Source: Neopusillimonas maritima
GTDB taxonomy: Bacteria; Pseudomonadota; Gammaproteobacteria; Burkholderiales; Burkholderiaceae_B
DNA length: 64,000 nt
Direction of reading: 5' to 3'
Assembly: GCF_003576595.1 (NCBI RefSeq)
Contig: NZ_NQOU01000001.1
Coordinates: 126,337 to 190,336 of the forward strand
Below are positions 26,046-33,805 of the stretch, one piece after another. Within the stretch, counting starts at the first letter, position 1, and the number at the start of each line of letters is the position of its first letter. Under the pieces are notes generated by a model. That model made no database searches, was not told where the DNA came from, and saw only the letters and a list, made by a program, of their open reading frames with translations. Both the position numbers and the translations under genes were made by a program.

Positions 26046-26709
26046 TGTCAAGATCAAGAAGATAGCCGAAACCACGAATGGTCTGGATGCCTACGCCCTT
26101 ACCTTCCAGGCGCTTGCGCAGGCGGTAAATATAGACTTCGACCGCGTTCTCGCTGAAGTCGCCATCCCAGGCCGACAGCGAATTGACGATTTGCCGTTTG
26201 GTGACCACCCGACCGGCGCGCCCCATGAGCATTTCAAGCACTGAGAGCTCTCGTACCGACAAATTAAGGCGATCTCCGTTAATACGGACCTCCCGCCCCA
26301 CGGTGTCGAACGACAGTTGGCCCACCTCAATGGTAGGCTGAGCCTGACCCGCCCGCCGTCTGGCAAACGCCCTTACACGGGCGGCAAGCTCAGCAAGTTC
26401 GAAGGGTTTGGTAACGTAATCGTCGGCGCCGGCATCCAGGCCGGCAACACGGTCGTCCAGCCCATCGCGCGCGGTAAGAATCAAAACGGACTCTTGGTGG
26501 CCGTTGGCACGAATCTGGTTAAGCAAATCCAACCCGCTGACATCAGGCAGGTTCAGATCCAGAATAAGTAAATCGTAATCTTGCGCTTTTAGCGCCTTAA
26601 GCGCCGGTGCACCGGCCTCAAGCCAATCGACGGCGTAACCCTGCGCGGTTAAAAACTCGCGCAGCGCATGGCCCAACGTGGTGTCGTCTTCAATTACCAG
26701 AACTCGCAT
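26035..26709 (-). CDS. OmpR-family response regulator (TctD/QseB-like)
   Basis: 224 residues: receiver domain with acidic residues near the start (VIEDD), phospho-Asp in LLILDLNLPDVSG, switch Thr in LILTARDG and Lys in VTKPF; then a winged-helix DNA-binding domain (about 125-220) ending in RGFGYLLDL. It begins inside the last 20 bases of exbD, so expression is tied to the TonB system genes. Targets may include the neighbouring tonB or kup genes, but that is inference. Confidence 0.92.
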   Translation of the reverse strand: MRVLVIEDDTTLGHALREFLTAQGYAVDWLEAGAPALKALKAQDYDLLILDLNLPDVSGLDLLNQIRANGHQESVLILTARDGLDDRVAGLDAGADDYVTKPFELAELAARVRAFARRRAGQAQPTIEVGQLSFDTVGREVRINGDRLNLSVRELSVLEMLMGRAGRVVTKRQIVNSLSAWDGDFSENAVEVYIYRLRKRLEGKGVGIQTIRGFGYLLDLDSAS

Positions 26710-27142
26710 GCGCAGATTCTAGCGCTTTTTCTCCAGGACGGGTAATGAATCCCACTTTCTGCATGCCCGCCTGCTTCGCACCGGCCATAATTTGAGCCAA
26801 CACATCGTAACGTGTGTCACGATCGGCGCGAATGTGAAGATTTGGCTGCGGCTCGAGAACAGCCTGTTCCGCAAGCAACTGGGGTAAGGCGTCGAGCGTT
26901 ACCGCCTGCTCGTTCCAGAAAATTTGACCCTGCGCATCGACGGCCAAATCGATGATATCGGGCTTCTGTGTAACGGGTTCAGACGAAGCCTGCGGCACAT
27001 TGATTTGGATCGAATGCGTCAGCAACGGGGCCGTCACCATGAAAATAACCAACAGTACCAACATGACGTCAATCAGCGGCACCATGTTGATTTCCGATTG
27101 CGTCTGGCCACCGCCGTTGTTATTAAAGCTGCCGAATGCCAT
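26690..27142 (-). CDS. exbD: ExbD/TolR family biopolymer transport protein
   Basis: 150 residues, one N-terminal membrane helix with the conserved channel Asp25 (NMVPLIDVMLVLLVIFMV) and a periplasmic domain with the typical VxIRADRDTRYD block. With ExbB and TonB it turns proton motive force into energy for outer-membrane receptors. It follows exbB by 27 bases. The TonB next door makes ExbD more likely than TolR. Confidence 0.93.
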   Translation of the reverse strand: MAFGSFNNNGGGQTQSEINMVPLIDVMLVLLVIFMVTAPLLTHSIQINVPQASSEPVTQKPDIIDLAVDAQGQIFWNEQAVTLDALPQLLAEQAVLEPQPNLHIRADRDTRYDVLAQIMAGAKQAGMQKVGFITRPGEKALESAHASSGN

Positions 27143-27169
27143 ATTGAATCCTGCCCTGAAATTTACACA

Positions 27170-28018
27170 TTAAGCCTGGGCGGCGCGAGTGGCCGGCCGT
27201 TTCGAGCTTACTTGCTGACCGGTCGTAAGGAAGGTGAACAGGTCGTGCGCAAAAGCATCGAGCCGTGCCAGATAAACCCGGTTGGTACGCACAAAAGCGT
27301 TATACGCCAATACAGCGGGAATGGCTACGGCCAAACCCAACCCGGTCATCACCAACGCCTCGCCCACAGGCCCGGCAATACGGCTGATTGAAACGCCGTC
27401 CGACAAGCCAATGCCGATCAGTGCATGATAAACACCCCACACCGTACCGAACAACCCCACAAACGGCGCGGTTGAGCCAATGGAAGCCAGCACGGTAAGA
27501 CCGTTCTCAAGCTTGGCGGTTTCTTCATCGATGACCTTACGAATGGTGCGAGTGACAAACGCATTGGTAGAGCCTTTTTCCTCCAGCCGTACCGCACCGT
27601 ATTTTTCATGGTGGTTGCGTGCATGAATGGCATGACTGGCCAAATGAGAAAAGGGTTCGTTGGCACCATGCGTGGCAATTTCATTCTCTACTTGTTCCAG
27701 CGAACTGGCCGCCCAAAACTGCTGCAGGAATCGTTCCGAGCGACGGCCGATACGCCAGTTCGTAATTGACTTCACAAAAATCAAATACCAGCTGGTCAGC
27801 GACATCAGCACCAGAATCACGAATAAGGCTTTGCCCACCATGTCGCTTTGCGCGATGAATTCGAGCATCCCGGGCTGTTCCTGCGTGATACCGGCCATTT
27901 CAGTTAATACCGGTGCCGCCGAATTCGTGGCTTCCTGCACCAATGTGGTCGTTGATTCGATACTTTCGCTTGCCGCCTGAGCAACGATTGTGATCAATGA
28001 TTGCAATACTTCAGACAT
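27170..28018 (-). CDS. exbB: ExbB, MotA/TolQ/ExbB proton channel
   Basis: 282 residues with an N-terminal periplasmic extension, a first membrane helix (about 55-78), a cytoplasmic loop and two further helices carrying ASIGSTAPFVGLFGTVWGV and GLGLAVAIPAVLAYN, the ExbB hallmarks. It starts eight bases after tonB. The extra ~50 residues before the first helix fit the longer ExbB type of Pseudomonas and Bordetella relatives. Confidence 0.93.
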   Translation of the reverse strand: MSEVLQSLITIVAQAASESIESTTTLVQEATNSAAPVLTEMAGITQEQPGMLEFIAQSDMVGKALFVILVLMSLTSWYLIFVKSITNWRIGRRSERFLQQFWAASSLEQVENEIATHGANEPFSHLASHAIHARNHHEKYGAVRLEEKGSTNAFVTRTIRKVIDEETAKLENGLTVLASIGSTAPFVGLFGTVWGVYHALIGIGLSDGVSISRIAGPVGEALVMTGLGLAVAIPAVLAYNAFVRTNRVYLARLDAFAHDLFTFLTTGQQVSSKRPATRAAQA

Positions 28019-28026
28019 AGGTCTTC

Positions 28027-28911
28027 CTATAAGACAAATTCAAAAGGGATATCCGCCAGCGCCGGGTAAGCCACACCATTTTCTGTGTACGGACGGAAAC
28101 GGGCCTTGCGTGCCGCGTCTAGGGCCGCATTATCCAAACGGGGATGACCCGACGAACGCTGTACCGACACTTTCTGAACATCTCCTTGCGGAGAAATCAG
28201 CACGCGAACCACGACGCGCCCGGTTTCACCACGCCGGATAGAGAGACGGGGATACTCGGGTACGGGGCGACGCCCCTGGTAATCAACCTGCCCCACCACG
28301 CGTGGGCGGTCGGGATCGACCGGCGCCTGCGGTGCTTTGGGCGGTGCTTTCTCGCTTGCCTGCCCACCCGCCTGAGCGGTTTTCTCGGCCTTGGTTACAT
28401 CGGGCTTGGGCTGTGGCTTAGGTTTCGGCTTGGGCTTGGGTTTTGGCTCGGGTTTAGGCTTGGGCTGTGGCTCGGGTTTAGGTTCCGGTTCCGGCACAGG
28501 CTTCGGTTCAGGCTTTGGCTCAGGCTCAGGCTCCGGCAACAGCATCTCGGGTTCAGGCATTTCCGTTGGCGTCCATTCGGGTTCAGGAATGGGCTCGGGT
28601 TCCGGTTCGGGCATGATTTCCGGCTCGGGCATCTCGGTGGGTGTCCACTCAGGTTCCGGGATAGGTTCGATCTCGGGTTCAGGCTCCTCGACTGGTTCAA
28701 CGGTTTCTTCGGCCGGTGCCGTATCGACCACCTCATCGGAAATTTCAACATACTGAATAGTCGTGGCTTCCGGCAAGGAAAGCTCGGATTGCTGCTCGGA
28801 CGAGAACCAAATGGTGGCAGCCAATACTGCATGAACGCCGAGCATGCCCGCAAGGGCAAAAAGCTTGACGCCATAAGATGGCTGGCCGGGGCCGGAGGAA
28901 TGAAACGACAT
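28027..28911 (-). CDS. tonB: TonB energy transducer
   Basis: 294 residues: one N-terminal membrane helix (about 14-32, including a His: [17 protein letters not shown]), a long Pro-rich periplasmic spacer of Glu-Pro and then Lys-Pro repeats (about 65-180), and a C-terminal TonB domain (about 215-294) with [18 protein letters not shown]. The spacer contains the segment [16 protein letters not shown] twice. It drives uptake through outer-membrane receptors such as siderophore receptors. A Fur-box-like site lies 79 bases upstream. First gene of the run tonB-exbB-exbD-regulator-kinase-kup. Confidence 0.95.
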   Translation of the reverse strand: MSFHSSGPGQPSYGVKLFALAGMLGVHAVLAATIWFSSEQQSELSLPEATTIQYVEISDEVVDTAPAEETVEPVEEPEPEIEPIPEPEWTPTEMPEPEIMPEPEPEPIPEPEWTPTEMPEPEMLLPEPEPEPKPEPKPVPEPEPKPEPQPKPKPEPKPKPKPKPKPQPKPDVTKAEKTAQAGGQASEKAPPKAPQAPVDPDRPRVVGQVDYQGRRPVPEYPRLSIRRGETGRVVVRVLISPQGDVQKVSVQRSSGHPRLDNAALDAARKARFRPYTENGVAYPALADIPFEFVL

Positions 28912-28989
28912 GAACGAAACGACTTAAGTGAAAGTGGCAAGACCATGCTTGCCGCCCGTAGATAACGGAAAACGCAACAATAACAGAAA

Positions 28990-29004
28990 TGCGAATTATT
29001 CGCA
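28990..29004 (-). promoter_or_regulatory. Fur-box-like operator upstream of tonB
   Basis: A perfect 7-1-7 inverted repeat TGCGAAT-T-ATTCGCA, matching the 7-1-7 Fur layout (TGATAATnATTATCA) at five of seven positions per arm. It sits 79 bases before the tonB start, in AT-rich DNA fitting a promoter. Iron repression of tonB-exbBD is the expected outcome by family knowledge. Confidence 0.7.
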
Positions 29005-29024
29005 ATATTAAAACATGTTTTCTA

Positions 29025-29495
29025 TCATTCAGGCTTTTTTAACACTTGCACCAGCGTTCGCAATTGGGCATGCAACGACCAGAAAGAATCTTCGCCTAGT
29101 TCAGCAAGGATGTGTGACTCCACCTGCGCTACGGCCTTGTCGCAATCGTCCAGCAAAACCTGCCCTTTGCGCGTTAATACAATGGGAATAACCCTGCCCT
29201 GCGCCGCTTCCAATCGCCGTGAAATCAGGCCTTTACGCTCCATTAAATTCACCATTTCATTAGCCGATTGCGGTGAAATCAAAGAGCGTTCGGCCAATTT
29301 GGCGTTCGACATATGAGCATGGGTACGAAATACAGAAAGAAACGTATATTGGGCCACTGTTAGCCCGAACGGGGCCAGGCGCACACGCAGTTGTTTATTA
29401 AGCTTTCTGTCGAGCCTGCCAATAAGGTAAGCAAACCCGGTGGGATGATCAGGCAAGGCTTGACGTGAATCAATTTGCTTTTTTACTGAGCTCAT
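29025..29495 (-). CDS. MarR family transcriptional regulator
   Basis: 156 residues with the MarR winged-helix fold: LTVAQYTFLSVF, recognition region LAERSLISPQSANEMVNLMERKGL, wing with RRLEAAQGRVIPIVLT and a C-terminal dimer helix. It is divergent from the periplasmic binding protein gene, with a 21-bp inverted repeat between them that it may bind. It ends 113 bases before tonB in the same direction, but the Fur-like site argues for separate control of tonB. Confidence 0.9.
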   Translation of the reverse strand: MSSVKKQIDSRQALPDHPTGFAYLIGRLDRKLNKQLRVRLAPFGLTVAQYTFLSVFRTHAHMSNAKLAERSLISPQSANEMVNLMERKGLISRRLEAAQGRVIPIVLTRKGQVLLDDCDKAVAQVESHILAELGEDSFWSLHAQLRTLVQVLKKPE

Positions 29496-29536
29496 AATGT
29501 AGTTGCCTGTCGTTTGAACTGGAGGTAGTATAAGCC

Positions 29537-29557
29537 TATGTCAGGTAATCTGATATA
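29537..29557. promoter_or_regulatory. Candidate MarR operator
   Basis: Imperfect inverted repeat TATGTCAG-GTAAT-CTGATATA (7 of 8 arm positions match), 41 bases before the marR start, next to a possible -10 element TATACT (minus strand, 29527-29532). Size and symmetry suit a MarR dimer. Confidence 0.45.
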
Positions 29558-29664
29558 CACGGAAAATAATCATTGGGTAAAAGTGTTGCCGTAAGTGTGC
29601 AATACGTTAGCCCGGCCAGCAACACATTCTGCTTGTTGTTGTGCATTACATCCTGGAGACACGC

Positions 29665-30807
29665 ATGAAACGTTTATTCAAAACGACTATTCTCGCAGCC
29701 GCATTGGGCCTCACCGTTTCAACGGCTTCCGCTGAAGAGCTTGATATCGGTGTGGTATTGTCGTTAACCGGCCCCGCATCCGGTCTGGGCATTCCAACCA
29801 ATACAGGCTTTAAATTATGGCCCGATACAGTCGGCGGCCTGAAGTACAACCTTATTGTGCTCGACGACGCCAGTAACCCTGCGCAGGCCCAGAAAAACGC
29901 ACAAAAGCTGGTTACTGAAGACAAGGTCGACGTCATCCTGGGCTCCAGCACCACCACCCCGGCCATTGCCATGGGCGAAACCGCCGCTAGCAGCAAAACC
30001 GTTCAGCTCGCGATTTCCCCGGCCGAGTTTCCCGACGGTAAAGGCACCTGGACATTCCGTTTGCCACAATCGACCGGCGTGATGGCCGGCGGTATTATTA
30101 ATCACATGAAGGCCAACGATATTAAAAGCTTTGCCTTCATCGGCTATAACGACGCTTATGGCGACAGCTGGTTTCGCGACCTTAAAGAGCAGGCCGAAGC
30201 AGCCGGCATCAAAATTACCACTGAAGAGCGCTACGCCCGTGCCGACACCAGCGTAACCGCGCAAGCACTCAAAGCCATTGCCAGCAAACCCGACGCTATC
30301 GTCATTGTGGCTTCCGGCTCAGGCTCGGCCATGCCCCACACTACTGTGGTCGATCGTGGCTTCAAGGGCACGATTTACCAAACCCACAGCGCAGCTTCAC
30401 GCGACCTGATCCGTCTGGGCGGAAAAGCCGTTGAGGGCTCATTCGTTATCTCGGGTTTGGCGGTATTGCCTGAAGGCCTGCCGGAAGACCACCCCTCCAA
30501 GAAATTGGCAACTGACTTTGTCAATGCCTACGAGAAAGAATACGGAGCGGGTACCCGCAATCAGTTCGCCGCCCATGCCTTCGATGCCTGGCTAATTTTA
30601 GACAAGGTTGTTCCCGTCGCCTTGAAAAAAGGGAAGCCCGGTACGGAAGAGTTCCGCGTGGCCCTTAAAGACGCACTGGAAAATTACGGCAGCATTCCTA
30701 TTACGCAGGGCGTCATCACTTACACGAAAGATGACCACTTCGGCTTCGACGACCAGGCACGCATGATGCTTACCATTGAAGACGGCGCATTCAAAGCGGC
30801 TAAATAA
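29665..30807 (+). CDS. ABC transporter substrate-binding protein (LivJ-like, branched-chain amino acid/amide type)
   Basis: 380 residues: signal peptide (TTILAAALGLTVSTASA, cleavage before EELDIG) and a type I periplasmic-binding fold with GVVLSLTGPASGLG, LGSSTTTPAIAMGETA and FAFIGYNDAYGDSW. The ATG at 29665 with TGGAGA upstream is preferred over an in-frame ATG/TTG 24 bases earlier. No permease or ATPase genes adjoin it and a terminator follows, so it is an orphan binding protein. Ligands in this family range from amino acids to aromatic acids and urea; none can be chosen here. Confidence 0.9.
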   Translation: MKRLFKTTILAAALGLTVSTASAEELDIGVVLSLTGPASGLGIPTNTGFKLWPDTVGGLKYNLIVLDDASNPAQAQKNAQKLVTEDKVDVILGSSTTTPAIAMGETAASSKTVQLAISPAEFPDGKGTWTFRLPQSTGVMAGGIINHMKANDIKSFAFIGYNDAYGDSWFRDLKEQAEAAGIKITTEERYARADTSVTAQALKAIASKPDAIVIVASGSGSAMPHTTVVDRGFKGTIYQTHSAASRDLIRLGGKAVEGSFVISGLAVLPEGLPEDHPSKKLATDFVNAYEKEYGAGTRNQFAAHAFDAWLILDKVVPVALKKGKPGTEEFRVALKDALENYGSIPITQGVITYTKDDHFGFDDQARMMLTIEDGAFKAAK

Positions 30808-30850
30808 CAGCCGTGCCCGGCAGTAGTAGCCTATAGAAGGCGCACAAAAA

Positions 30851-30886
30851 AACCACTTGGTTTACCAAGTGGTTTAATTTTTTCAC
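30851..30886 (+). terminator. Terminator of the binding-protein gene
   Basis: ACCACTTGG and CCAAGTGGT around a TTTA loop, followed by TTTAATTTTTT, 45 bases after the stop codon. Confidence 0.85.
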
Positions 30887-30895
30887 GAAATTGAG

Positions 30896-30971
30896 TGGTG
30901 GGTGCTACAGGGGTCGAACCTGTGACCTACGCCTTGTAAGGGCGCCGCTCTACCAACTGAGCTAAGCACCC
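30896..30971 (-). tRNA. tRNA-Val (anticodon TAC)
   Basis: 76 bases including an encoded CCA. Acceptor arms GGGTGCT/AGCACCC pair fully; D-loop AGCTCAGTTGGTAGAGC; anticodon loop CTTACAA gives TAC (valine); T-arm ACAGGTTCGAACCTGT is canonical. Confidence 0.97.
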
Positions 30972-31140
30972 CTTGTTCCATTTTTATCAACAATAACAGT
31001 TGTTTTTTGTTGAACTGAAATGGGGTCACTTCACTTCGTGTAACGCGAGTCGAATTATAGACAACTATTTTTATTGTTGCAAGTTGGCTACCTTAACGAC
31101 CCGCGTAACCAAAGCCGAATAACGGCCAAACAACGCCAGA

Positions 31141-31413
31141 TTAGTTAACAGCGTCTTTCAGGGCCTTACCAGGACGGAACTTGGGCACTTTGGCTTTCTT
31201 GATTTTGATTGCTTCGCCAGTGCGCGGATTACGGCCTGTACGGGCGGCACGCTCGGAGACGGCAAATGTACCGAAACCCACAAGGGTCACGCTGCCTTTC
31301 TTTTTAAGCGTGGTTTTAACTGCACCAATGAATGCCTCTAGAGCGCGACCGGCGTCGGCTTTTGAAAGGTCTGCTTTGGTGGAAATGTGCTCGATAAGCT
31401 CAGTTTTATTCAT
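31141..31413 (-). CDS. hupB: DNA-binding protein HU-beta
   Basis: 90-residue nucleoid protein. The HU/IHF fold is complete: [42 protein letters not shown] with the intercalating Pro in RNPRTG, and the basic end [16 protein letters not shown]. It bends and compacts DNA as a dimer. Single gene, with a likely promoter about 150 bases upstream. Confidence 0.97.
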   Translation of the reverse strand: MNKTELIEHISTKADLSKADAGRALEAFIGAVKTTLKKKGSVTLVGFGTFAVSERAARTGRNPRTGEAIKIKKAKVPKFRPGKALKDAVN

Positions 31414-31748
31414 TAAGGATTACCCCTAAAAATTATTATTGCCAAGCAAGAAAACCCCAGCTTACTTGGCACCCCATTAACAAACACAGCACTGTTTTGC
31501 GCTGCCGTGAACTGCTAAAAACTGTTTGCCTTTAAACCAGGTTGGTATTCGAAGGCCAAGGCATATTAAGCCTAGGAACCCCGGGTATGTCAAGCAAAAA
31601 AAGCTGAAAACCCGCATAACCATTATGTTCGGCGACACAGCCTGTGCCCCGTAATATAAAACTGCAAGTCAACAAATACAATACCCAGGAAACAATTCGT
31701 GCCAGAAAATTTTATCTGTTTGTTATGGATACAACGCTACAACGCCTA
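31414..31748. other. 335-bp intergenic region upstream of hupB
   Basis: AT-rich, no coding frame worth calling. It contains the probable hupB promoter (separate entry), giving a 5' leader of roughly 140 bases. Nothing else certain is seen; the PLP-enzyme gene ends at its right border without an obvious T-run terminator. Confidence 0.6.
31563..31593 (-). promoter_or_regulatory. Probable hupB promoter
   Basis: On the minus strand a perfect TTGACA (31588-31593) is followed, 19 bases on, by TAATAT (31563-31568). The spacer is long, so strength is uncertain. Confidence 0.45.
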
Positions 31749-32981
31749 TTAAGGTAACAACGCCTGGTCGAAATCACTAAGCAAATCCTGCGTATCCTCG
31801 ATACCCACGGACACCCTGAGCATGTTGTCGCCAATGCCCATCAACGCGCGTTTTTCGGGCCCCATTTCATAGTAAATAGTATGGGCAACAGGCAACACCA
31901 AGGTTCGTGTATCGCCCAAGTGGGTCGCCAGTACAAGCACCTTCAAACGATTCAGGAAATCAAATACGTCGATTTCAGAAACCAGCTCAACTGAAAGCAA
32001 CGCGCCAAAGCGCCCATTGAAATAGTCGGCGGCCCGCTGGTGTTGAGGGTGCGCCGGCAAGCCGGGATACATGACTTTCGACACCTTGTCGTGCGAATCC
32101 AGATATTGCGCCAGCGCCAACGCGTTGCCACACGCCCTATCCATACGCAACGATAAAGTTTCCGCCCCAACAGCCAGGCGATGAGCGGCGTCTGAGCCTA
32201 GCGTTGCCCCCATGTCGCGCAAGCCTTTCTTCTTGATTTGGGTGAGCCCCCACATGGTTGGCTTGCCTTTACGATAAGCATCAGCAATATTGGGATACAC
32301 CGACCAGTCGAATAAACCGGTTTCGGTCACCATACCGCCCAAGGCATTACCATGCCCGCCAATATATTTAGACAACGAATTCACCACCAGCGACGCTTTG
32401 AAATCGATACCGCGGCACAACCAGGGAGACGACAACGTGTTGTCGACCACATACACCAACCCCTCTTGTTCGCACCATTGCCCCACACCTTTCAAGTCGG
32501 CGATTTGGGTGCCTGGGTTGGCAATGGTTTCCGTGAAAACCATACGTGTTTCTTTGCGGCGCGCAGCCTTCACCTGCTCAACATCCGTTGCGTCAACCAG
32601 CGTGACATCCACACCCAGTTCGGACAAAGTCCCGAACAGGCTGTTGGTGTTGCCGAAAATATACTGGCTGGAGATAAGGTGGTCGCCTTTTTTCAGCAGC
32701 GTAAAGAAAGTAGCGGTAAGCGCCGCCATGCCGGTGGAAAACGAAACCGAGCTGACGCCCCCTTCCATTTGCGTCACTTTCTGCTCCAGTGCCGCAGTGG
32801 TAGGCGTGCCTTGCCGCGCATAGGTAAACCCCGATTTGCCCTGAAAGACAGCAGCAAGTTCCCGTGCATCGGCAAACGCATATTCCGTTGATGGGTGCAA
32901 CGGTTTATGAACCCCGCCATGTTCAACCCCACTGCGGCGGTCGGAATGCAGGATAGTGGTGGAAAATCCGTTGGTTTTCAT
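31749..32981 (-). CDS. Cys/Met metabolism PLP-dependent enzyme (cystathionine gamma-synthase family)
   Basis: 410 residues of the fold-type I Cys/Met family, using PLP for gamma-elimination or gamma-replacement on sulfur amino acids. PLP lysine region is VVNSLSKYIGGHGNALGG; upstream are SGFTYARQGTPTTAALE and the aromatic/Gly motif SFSTGMAAL; VDNTLSSPWLCRG binds the cofactor. Subgroup (cystathionine gamma-synthase, O-acetylhomoserine sulfhydrylase or methionine gamma-lyase) is unresolved. I take the ATG at 32981, because the longer frame overlaps the end of rlmB by 38 bases. Even with this start it lies only seven bases behind the rlmB stop position. Confidence 0.85.
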   Translation of the reverse strand: MKTNGFSTTILHSDRRSGVEHGGVHKPLHPSTEYAFADARELAAVFQGKSGFTYARQGTPTTAALEQKVTQMEGGVSSVSFSTGMAALTATFFTLLKKGDHLISSQYIFGNTNSLFGTLSELGVDVTLVDATDVEQVKAARRKETRMVFTETIANPGTQIADLKGVGQWCEQEGLVYVVDNTLSSPWLCRGIDFKASLVVNSLSKYIGGHGNALGGMVTETGLFDWSVYPNIADAYRKGKPTMWGLTQIKKKGLRDMGATLGSDAAHRLAVGAETLSLRMDRACGNALALAQYLDSHDKVSKVMYPGLPAHPQHQRAADYFNGRFGALLSVELVSEIDVFDFLNRLKVLVLATHLGDTRTLVLPVAHTIYYEMGPEKRALMGIGDNMLRVSVGIEDTQDLLSDFDQALLP

Positions 32982-32988
32982 TTGATTC

Positions 32989-33744
32989 TCAAGCTTTTTG
33001 TGCTGTGCGTTGGCGCACGGTTTCATATAAACAAACGGCGCCGGCCACGCTCACATTCAGGCTTTCAACAGAGCCCAGCATGGGAATGTGCACCAGTTCA
33101 TCGCAGGTTTCACGCGTTAAGCGCCGCATCCCCTCACCTTCTGCACCCATGACCCACGCCATTGGTCGCGTTGCCTGAACAGTATGAAGCGAGCCGGAAG
33201 ACTGATCGTCGGTTCCCACCAGCCAAACATTGCGCTCTTTAAGGCGGCGCATGGTGCGAGCCAGGTTTGTGACCATAAGATAAGGAACCGTTTCTGCGGC
33301 GCCACAGGCAACACGTTGAACCGTTGCATTCAACCCCACGGCGCGATCTTTCGGCGCAATCACTGCATGCACACCGGCCGCGTCAGCCGTACGCAAACAG
33401 GCACCCAGATTGTGCGGGTCGGTCACCCCGTCGAGCAGAAGCAACAAAGGGGTTTCACCCCGGTCTTCAAGCAGGTCAAGCACTTCGTCGATGTCTTGCG
33501 CCAAGACCTGTTTGTCGGCCATGGCCAGCACACCCTGATGTTTTAACCCCTTGGCAATGCCATCAAGCCGTTGGGCAGGCACTTGCAACACCTTAACCCC
33601 AGCCTGACCGGCTTGTTGCACCAACGCATGCATTCGTTTGTCGCGGCGCGAAGCATCGACATACACTTCCTTAACTGAAGACGGAGCATGGCGTAAACGG
33701 GCTACCACTGCGTGAAAGCCCGCCAAAACCTGATGGGACGACAT
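32989..33744 (-). CDS. rlmB: 23S rRNA (guanosine-2251)-2'-O-methyltransferase RlmB
   Basis: 251-residue SPOUT methyltransferase with an N-terminal rRNA-binding substrate domain (about 1-80) and the knotted catalytic domain (about 95-250): [33 protein letters not shown] and [17 protein letters not shown] are the three SPOUT motifs. It methylates G2251 in the P-loop of 23S rRNA. It follows rnr by 61 bases, the same rnr-rlmB order as in E. coli. Confidence 0.95.
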   Translation of the reverse strand: MSSHQVLAGFHAVVARLRHAPSSVKEVYVDASRRDKRMHALVQQAGQAGVKVLQVPAQRLDGIAKGLKHQGVLAMADKQVLAQDIDEVLDLLEDRGETPLLLLLDGVTDPHNLGACLRTADAAGVHAVIAPKDRAVGLNATVQRVACGAAETVPYLMVTNLARTMRRLKERNVWLVGTDDQSSGSLHTVQATRPMAWVMGAEGEGMRRLTRETCDELVHIPMLGSVESLNVSVAGAVCLYETVRQRTAQKA

Positions 33745-33805
33745 AAATTTCCTTGAAAAACAGCGATTCGCTAACCGCTATTTTAAACGCCGTCGCCCCA
33801 AAACC

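Noticed and set aside
28144-28965. Long right-pointing frame and Gly-Ser-rich frame opposite tonB
   Set aside because: They are by-products of the Glu-Pro/Lys-Pro repeat codons of tonB; their protein is low-complexity and tonB has full domain support.
31749-32981. The PLP enzyme as the EgtE-like lyase of the selenoneine/ergothioneine route
   Set aside because: It has the cystathionine gamma-synthase family motifs, is about 8 kb away and sits behind rlmB, so there is no reason to link it.
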